Under the pieces are notes generated by a model that saw nothing but the letters and a program-made list of their open reading frames with translations, searched no databases and was not told where the DNA came from. This document shows, one piece after another, positions 56,976-64,000 of a stretch of DNA of 64,000 nucleotides; the stretch's first letter is position 1; every line of letters starts with the position of its first letter. The stretch is from Narthecium ossifragum (taxonomy: Eukaryota > Streptophyta > Magnoliopsida > Dioscoreales > Nartheciaceae): contig OY986971.1 in NCBI GenBank assembly GCA_963920575.1, positions 11,596,779-11,660,778 of the forward strand, given 5' to 3'. The position numbers were made by a program, and so were the translations under genes.

Positions 56976-57985
56976 TATACAGAGATCAAAATCCATCTGT
57001 CAAGTCCTTGATACGACTCCTGAACTATGATCCTAGCATGTATGCACAAGTCAGATAACTTAATAGTAAACTAGTACAAATAATCCAATCTTTCTCATAT
57101 AAATACACATAATGCATATAAACATCATATCATAGACCACCATGGCATAATTAAGCAAGTAGAGGGCTCAGCCAAACCCAACGGGTTAAAGCATCACATG
57201 AACAGTAGAATGCCTAGTATGGCATCACATCACCAACTGGAGCATAGCATAACACAACAACGCATCACATATAAAACATAGCACACAATCACACAAATCC
57301 TAGTAGGAGGTAAGTCCCACCTCTAGGAGGCAGTCGATGCGTGTTCTCTAAGTTTGAGGGTCCACCTCACGATCCGATCTTGGATGGCCGCTCGATCGAT
57401 CGAACACAAAAAGAGTTAAGACTGCAGTGAGGTAGAGCCTCAAATGAAACTAAGACTATGAGCAATAGATAGAGCTCAAAGAGCAGATTTAAACGACGTG
57501 AAAACCATCGAAATAGACGTCCGGAGCTCAAGATATGGGAATTTAAAGATTTCGGTACATGTTAGCTTAAAATAATCCGTAGAACATACTATTCATCATG
57601 TCTTCCAACCTGACCTCGCCGGAGATCCGCCAAAAGTCGTCCAACAGCGATGAAACAGCCAAGAAGAGGCACGAGAAGAAGTACTGTTCCCTCCCCAACC
57701 CAAAACACCATCTTCCATGGCGGATCACAGGCCAGACCTCCCAGAATGCTCGCCATAACCTCGTCGCAGAAGATGGGTTCAATAACTTGGAGGGATGTTT
57801 TTCGGCCATAAAAACACCGGGGAAGATGGAGAATGTCATTGGGGTTTGCCGCCGGTCCTTCTCCGAAGCTACAGTCGTCGAGAAGAGGAACGACGTCATC
57901 CCTAAAGTCGTCTCCGGCGACCCTCGCCGAAAACTTCACGGAAAAATGTTAAAATCGCCCAAAATTCCACAAAAGATCACGGAAA
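56976..57985 (-). mobile_element. Right half of an interrupted, unidentified LTR-like sequence
   Basis: Non-coding sequence following the Tekay LTR, with one GCTCGATCGATCGAAC palindrome near 57391. It may continue 6223-6904. Open frames at 57567-57985 have no recognisable domain. The assignment is weak. Confidence 0.35.
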
Positions 57986-58444
57986 ACTCAGGTTGCGTTT
58001 GGTTGGACAGTGGGAGAGGTAGAGGGAGAGGGAGTGGCAGAGGGAGAGGAGTGGAGAGGAATGGGGTTGCCCTCGTCAGTTTTTGGTATGGCCATGGGAG
58101 TGGGAGAGGGAGAGACAATGTTTGTGTTTGGTACGTCCAAATTAAGATTGGAAAGCGCAGGAATGATATTGAAGTTACTAATATACCCCTTGCTACAATA
58201 TCTCATTAATATGATGTATTTTATAATATTGAAATTCGTATTTTTAGTAAAAAAATATTACATTTTAACTTTTTTAATGAATTAAAGAGAAAAAAATACA
58301 GCAAACTCATACTTTTTTTTAAACTTGACCAACATAACTTAAGAAAATGAGCATTTATATTATACACAAGGCACAATTAACAAACAAATAAATAAATTCG
58401 CATTTTTAATGCATGTTGTAGAAAGAAAATGTCAGTGTGAACTA
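57986..58444. other. Possible TIR-element start and AT-rich spacer
   Basis: GGTTGCGTTTGGTTGGACAG is followed by (GGGAGA)n purine repeats and TTTGTGTTTGGTACGTCC. GTTTGGTTGG-type starts are common in plant hAT and Harbinger MITEs. No matching right end was found before the Helitron start at 58445. Confidence 0.3.
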
Positions 58445-59139
58445 TCTATTATATAAAGCACAACGGTTTTTGAAATGTCCCCCCTATAAAACATAAAGAG
58501 TGGTCAGGATTTGCCTATAAACACATCCAATGGCTGTGATTCCATGATCAGCTTTAAAATCCGTGGCGAAAATTCACTCCCGCTCAAATTTCCCGCCCAA
58601 ACCAAGCTTCAGCCGCCCAAGCTATACTTTTTCCCACGCCCGCCGTAATCCAATTAATGCGAGAGAGAGAGAGGAGAGAGAGAGGAGAGGAGAGCCCCAT
58701 CTCTTCCTCTCCCCCGTCCCCTCCCCGTCCCCTCTCCCATCCTCTCCCCCGTCCCCTCCCCCTCACCCATCCCCTCTCCACCTGCCATCCCCTCTCCAGC
58801 TCAGGACAGAGAGAGCGAATGGAGACAGGGAGCGGGTACCATAACCCATTCCTCCCCTTCATCTCCAACCTGCTCTCTCTTTCCCTCTCCCATCCCTCAC
58901 CCATCCCTCCCCTTCATCTCCAACCCGCCGACCTCGCCAAAGCCCCCATCGACGCCGACCTCGCCCAGCCCGCCAACCTCGACCAAGCCGCCATCGACCA
59001 CGCCCCACGCCCCACGCCGCCGTCGACCTCGCCCTACCCGCTGTCGAACACCGTCGACCTCTCCCAATCTGCCATCGACCATGCCCCGGCCGCCGCCGAC
59101 CTCGCCCAGCCAGCCGTCGAACGCCGTCGAGCTCGCCCA

Positions 59140-59420
59140 ACCGGCCATCGGCCATACGATCCACGGTATGTTTTTTTTTTCTTTCTTTTTCTTTCTTTCT
59201 TTTTTTTTTGACTCTTTTTGATCCTTCCCACCCCTCTTCCTTACAGGCGACCATCTCTCTCATCTTCAACCTGCCATCGACCACGCCCCACGCCGCCACC
59301 GACCTCGTCGACCTCGCCGTCCTCGCCGAACCCGCCGTCGGCCACAAGATCCACGAACGTCATCGGTCCACGGTATGTTTTTTTTCCTTTCTTTCTTTTT
59401 TTTGACTCTTTTTGATCCAG
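59140..59420 (+). repeat. Direct duplication with splice-donor-like sites
   Basis: CCACGGTATGTTTTTTTT, a TTTC-rich tract and TTTGACTCTTTTTGATCC occur twice (about 59160-59222 and 59367-59418). Each is preceded by GCCATACGATCCACG or GCCACAAGATCCACG. The G/GTATGT looks like an exon end, so a captured first exon may have been duplicated; this is inference. Confidence 0.65.
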
Positions 59421-62400
59421 CGATTTGAAGTTTATTCTTCGGTTCTTGAGTTCTCTTTTTGATTGGTTTTTGTTGGCCGACAGGTTTTTTTTGTTATTCT
59501 TCTCATCTTCTTTAGTTCTTTTTCTTGATTTATTCTTCTCTTGAGTTCTTCTTCTTCTTGATTTCTTCTTCTCTTGAGTTCTTCTCCTTCTTGATTTCTT
59601 TCTCTTGAGTTCTTCTCATCTTCTTTTCTATGATGTCACGCTAGATTGCACTATGTTTTTTCACACTGTTCTTCCTCTCTCAAAGTTCTAATCTTTAGCC
59701 ATAAAAAAAACCAATTTTTTAGTTTGCATTGTAGCATCGATTCCTTTTAGTTTTGGTTTTTCCACCTTCTCTTCTCTTATTCATGTCGCGAGCATCGATT
59801 CCTTTTAGCAAGTACTTCTAGATTATCTCCTAACAGCCACACCTGGATGTAAAATCCTGATCAAGAATTGTCCAATCCTAAACTCTCTTTTTGATAGTTT
59901 TCTTCCAGATTCCCTTTTATAAGTTCAGCTAATAAGCAAGGTAGCAGAATTTAGTGCTTTTATGAGAATGTATGATGCATGTTTCTAATCTATAATCTCC
60001 TTTTCAGTCTTCCCACCTATACTGCTAGCAGCAGCAGCAGCCCTGCTCTTATTTAGCCCTCCTCTACTTATTATCCCTCCTACCCTACACCCCTTCTCTT
60101 TTTTTTTTATTGATTACATAAGCCAAAGGCTGGGGGTAGAAGAGGGGATTAGAAGCCCGTAATCGGTGGTCTGAATATGCTAAACAATTCACAACCACAT
60201 TGAACTCGCGGGGATTTAAGAGAACAAAATACCATACAAGAAGAAAGAAAGATTCCAAATGTGGGTTTCGCAGCTATAACCCACCTCCCCTGCATGTCAT
60301 GTGTCATGTGAAACACCAAGCAGTCCATAAACTAAACTATGACACGCACCACACTATTCATTCCGCATAGACTTTTTTAGCACTGTAATAACACAACCCT
60401 TCCGGCCCTTCCATGGCCATGGCCCATGTGCATGGGAACCTCAACGGGCTGGTGGAGCTTATCAATGGCTTCAGCGACTCCATTTCCTTTCTCTGATCTC
60501 CCATCTAACATCCTCACCATAGTCTTTACTACCCTTTATTCTTTTTCTTCGTACATTCCCCCACTCATCGACCAACCAACTAACCATGCATGGGGAAACC
60601 ACTTCTAACAGAGAGCTGAAAAAATTAAGCTGCGTAATTTCAGTCATTAATTCTAGCCAACAAGAATGCAGGGAACCCCAAACAAAGGTGTTCTGTCCAG
60701 TTAGAAGACAAGAATCAATGTTGATATATATATTAGCTCTACATGCAATTCCCATTTTTTCTGTTTAACTGGAAGTATCACGGAATTATAGCCTATATGC
60801 TAAGAGTGAATTGCAAATATATGATGCATCCTCTGAGCATTAATCATGAAGGACACAATGGTGGCAGAGCATTAATCATGAAGGACACAATTTCAGTACA
60901 TTGTAGTCATATCTGCCAATCATATTGATTTTTTTTAATTGCATCGTTTGCCAAGTTCAAAACCAATTTTTTATCTGTTTTTTAGTATTCATTTTGTGTG
61001 TTTAGTTCTTCACTGTGTCTGTGTGTAATGGTACCGAATGTGACAAGTGTCTTGATTGTTGGTTATATAAATGCCAAGTGAGTTTCCTTTTTATTTCTTT
61101 CTTTCTCTCTTTCTATAAGTTGTGGTCCTTTTATAGTATGGAATGATTTTTTTTTCCAGTTATATAAACGCCATGTTCGAGCTGCACTCTTGATCCTTTT
61201 AGCTCTTCAATCTGCTATTCTGTTAGTTTTTTCTCAAAATTTTGGAAGATCACCCTATTATTTAGTTTTTTTTCTAAGGGAGATTGGACGCTTTATAGCG
61301 ATGAAGCCCAAGGTAGGTGTGTTCTACTATAGCACTTAACAGTAATATTTTTGTTCGTGCTCTGCTCAAGTATACAATGGTCACACATCCTAGAGAGTGA
61401 TGTGTGACCATTGGAGCATATAGAGGGATCTTTCATGTTACCAACTTTTAAGGCTTGGGAAGTTTGATATATAATCTTCTACTTATTTAGATATGTTCTT
61501 ATAGAAATTTTCTATGCAGATAAAAGTTGCAACCAAATTTTATGTATATTTGTAATGTCTTTTTTTTCTGATACTCTGTCCAATTTACACATGATACGAG
61601 ATTCAACAATTAACATAAATGCAGCAGTTGCAAACTATTTGACTTCTATTCCTATTCTAAGTAACTTTTAAGAAGCAGAGTGACTCTTTCAATGAGTGTA
61701 AGACCTTCGATTAAGATCCTTTGAACCTAGGATATTTGATTCTAGATTTATGGAAGTCTAGATTAGTTTGGTTTCAAGAATCAGGGAAGGTTTTAAGTTA
61801 ATGGATTTTAGAGCTTTATTTCAGTATTAGAAGGGACTTTATTTGCTCGAATATAGAGAAGAAGGGAAGGAAGCATAAAGTATGAGGCATACTTTTTTCC
61901 AATCTTTCCAAGGAGATTGAATGGTGATTCCTGCTAATATCGCAAAGTTTGCTATCTAAACTCATATGTCAAGATCAAACACATACTTTAAGCATAAGTT
62001 CATAATTCTGACTTTGACTAGAAGGATATTATCTTAGGATGTAATATATATAGCCCAATGTGAGCACCAGTTGGGTACGCTCCCAAAAAGCTGTATTGCA
62101 GTGCCCGCTTGGTTGGTAAATCTAGATCTGAAAGATGCAAAGAAATATGGCTTAGAAAGCCGAAAATATGCATCACATGGCATATATGGTATTCCCACCC
62201 AGTGAAACTAGAGCAAATGTCTCACAAATCTGTACTTGAGTTTCTTGAAAAGTTTTAGAACCTCATATGAGGGATTATGACTCTATTTTAAATATGCTTT
62301 TGGGTTATTTCCACAAATTATATCTTAGCCAGTGGGCGGCTCTATGTAGTCTATCCATACATATGCATGAACTCTTATGGAAACCAAAAGCATATTTTGT

Positions 62401-62820
62401 GAGAGGGGCTGCTATCAGACTAACTTTATGTTCCTCCTGTAATAATTAAAATGGCACTCTTTTTTAATCGTAACATGGAAATTTTCTGGATCTTAGGTTC
62501 CTATAGATTCGTGTGTTGTAGGGGTGCAACAGCCTTCTTGCAACAGGTGATATTTATCTAGGGGCTTAGATCTGATTGTTTTAATGAGCAAGTGTTTGGC
62601 TGTATAAGTGGAATTTATGGATGCATAAACCCCACTTATACAGGAAACAAATTAGTACCTACAGAATGGCAACTTTCTTTTTAATGAGCAAGTCTGAAGC
62701 TAATCTAATCAAGCGTACTAATAGCAAATAAAACAGTATTATAACCCCATAACGTTCCATCTTTATGCTCTAACTTATTGACTTGATGATTTACTACCAT
62801 AACAGTATTATATGAATACG
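59421..62820 (+). other. Helitron-associated AT-rich sequence, no gene assigned
   Basis: Intron-like, TTC-rich sequence near 59500-59630, then mixed sequence. A tandem repeat of GAGCATTAATCATGAAGG lies at 60835-60891. A 26-bp segment at 59984-60009 that ends in TTTTCAG (splice-acceptor-like) recurs exactly at 63427-63452. No protein domain was recognised. Confidence 0.4.
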
Positions 62821-62835
62821 CGCGCCGGTTGATAC

Positions 62836-63025
62836 CTGACCCGTTTAATAAACGGGTCAGATTCGGGCCTCGCGCTAAGAAGGTTTGGTCTGAGGTTTTG
62901 AACCTGACCCATTTAATAAACGGGTTCGGGTTGATAAACCTGACGCATTTAATAAACGGGTTTGGGTTGATAAACCTGACCCGTTTAATAAACAGGTCAA
63001 TACTTGACCCGACCCGTTTAATACA
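62836..63025. repeat. 36-bp minisatellite with CCCGTTTAATAAACGGG motif
   Basis: About four units built on ACCTGACCCGTTTAATAAAC plus GGGTTTGGGTTGAT, with unit length 36 bp in the centre. CCCGTTTAATAAACGGG is itself a near-perfect palindrome, so each unit can form a hairpin. Confidence 0.85.
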
Positions 63026-63052
63026 AAGTAAATTATAGTGTCTTGATTGTTG

Positions 63053-64000
63053 GTTTGTGGAACTTAAAATTCACAATCTTTGTAGTTGCTTACCTTTTTT
63101 CATTTTACTAATTGGCGTATTATGAATATCTCATTTGATCATATCTTAGTGATTCAATAACGGATGGTGGTGACATAATGTCTTTTATTGGAAAAGATTT
63201 TTATTAGAAAAGGATTGGAATTATTTGTGCTGGTTTGGCGTGTTTATTATGAATATCACATTTCACACTTCATTCTTTAAACGCATGTCCACCTATTGCG
63301 ATTAGTCCTTCTCCGTATTTCTGGCTGTTGGCCGTTGATAGATTGGTGATTATTCATTATCTTGAAGATCTGATTAGAATTTCTTACTTTGAATATTGTT
63401 TTCATTTTTGCAATTTTGTCTATCAATCTAATCTATAATCTCCTTTTCAGTCATCGTTATGGAGCAACATTCGACAAAAACTACTTATTCGACTGTTTGA
63501 CTGCCACAGTTGATGAAATTCATGAAGTTTAAGCTAGAAAGTTGAAGCTGGAGTTTCGGTTCCAATCACTGTGGAGACATGTATGATGGTAATTAGATGT
63601 CAAGTTGATAGAATAGAGAAATGTTGATATCTGATGATGGTATAAGAATCGTATGGCAAAAGGCTGTTAAACAAATATTTACAACAATAACTTACTTATT
63701 CTGAAGTTGTTTGGTTTGCTGTTGTTATTGGTAATACTATGTTGCTTAGAGATTAGATATTAGCCAATTCTTTAGAAGATTGGGTCATCAAGATCAGATA
63801 GAGTCATTACATAGATGGTTATTGAATCCTGTGATGAATTTATGACTTTATGGATGATTAAGCTACAGTTAGATTGTACTAAGGACTTGCGAAATGAAGT
63901 TTGCACTATTGCCCAACCCAAATAATGAACTAGGCAAAAGATGAAATTGTGGTAAATGTGAATTCCCTCACTTTTTCGGACGAGCTTGATTAATATTTTG
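63053..64000. other. Terminal AT-rich sequence, no gene assigned
   Basis: AT-rich non-coding sequence to the window end. It includes the second copy of the 26-bp acceptor-like repeat (63427-63452). No element boundary was seen. Confidence 0.4.

Larger units (their letters stand above)
58445..64000 (+). mobile_element. Helitron 5' end and body, 3' end beyond the window
   Basis: TCTATTATATAAAGC follows CTA, and the first 130 bp match the Helitron at 17913 at roughly 95 percent. The GA microsatellite, C-rich tract and CGACCTCGCC repeats follow up to about 59155, again as in that copy. From there the body differs. No CCGTG...CACGG hairpin with CTAG was found up to 64000, so the end lies outside, or the element is truncated and 59.2-64 kb is other DNA. 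No Rep/helicase gene is present. Confidence 0.7.

Noticed and set aside
6900..56980. Outer 5-bp target duplication of the Tekay element
   Set aside because: AGTCC before 6905 and TATAC after 56975 do not match. The 5' LTR start has decayed, so the original duplication cannot be recovered by eye.
60414..60497. Exon-like reading MAHVHGNLNGLVELINGF in the third Helitron
   Set aside because: It reads well for about 25 residues and then stops. I could not link it to any protein family, so it is not listed as a gene fragment.

Overview
This is nuclear DNA of a flowering plant. The window is almost entirely transposable elements and their remains, and I found no host gene, tRNA, rRNA or CRISPR array that I could support. 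The evidence for a plant is the set of element families: Ty3/gypsy elements of the Tekay (chromovirus), Athila-like and probable Tat lineages, a Ty1/copia fragment, a CACTA element and Helitrons with TC...CTAG ends. The species cannot be told from the sequence.

Layout. 1-1412 is unassigned intergenic DNA with two small tandem repeats. 1413-4010 is a 2.6 kb element with imperfect terminal inverted repeats and no transposase. 4787-6222 is the 5' end of a copia element (LTR, initiator-Met primer site, broken gag). 6223-6904 and 56976-57985 look like two halves of an older LTR-type sequence. Between them lies a stack of nested insertions.

The stack. The outer element is a Tekay-type chromovirus (6905-56975, about 8.3 kb of its own sequence spread over 50 kb). 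A solo LTR (10196-11839, target duplication ATGGC) splits its reverse transcriptase. A CACTA element (13951-41797, target duplication ATG) splits its integrase. The CACTA element contains an inverted pair of Helitron 5' ends around a 200-N assembly gap (16892-17912) and a Helitron (17913-38359, inserted between A and T). The Helitron contains a 15,150 bp Athila-like element on the minus strand (20069-35218, target duplication ATGGA). The 3' LTR of the Tekay element is split by a second solo LTR (42881-47542), which carries a third solo LTR (44170-46037, target duplication TATTC). It is split again by a truncated second Athila-like element (49271-56867). A third Helitron 5' end starts at 58445 and runs off the window.

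Gene content. The best preserved element is the inner Athila-like one. On the minus strand it reads 5' LTR, tRNA-Asp primer site, gag, protease, reverse transcriptase-RNase H, integrase, a 171-residue acidic open frame, a protein resembling the ATHILA ORF-1 / putative plant transposon family, a conserved non-coding block, a polypurine tract and the 3' LTR. Its LTRs differ by only about 1 percent. Its gag-pol has in-frame stops and a frameshift, while both accessory frames are open. Each accessory frame and the LTR promoter is preceded by a cluster of CGATCGATC palindromes, several of which pair into hairpins. This arrangement is the most interesting thing in the window.

Relative age follows from the nesting: outer LTR fragment, then Tekay, then CACTA, then Helitron, then Athila-like element.
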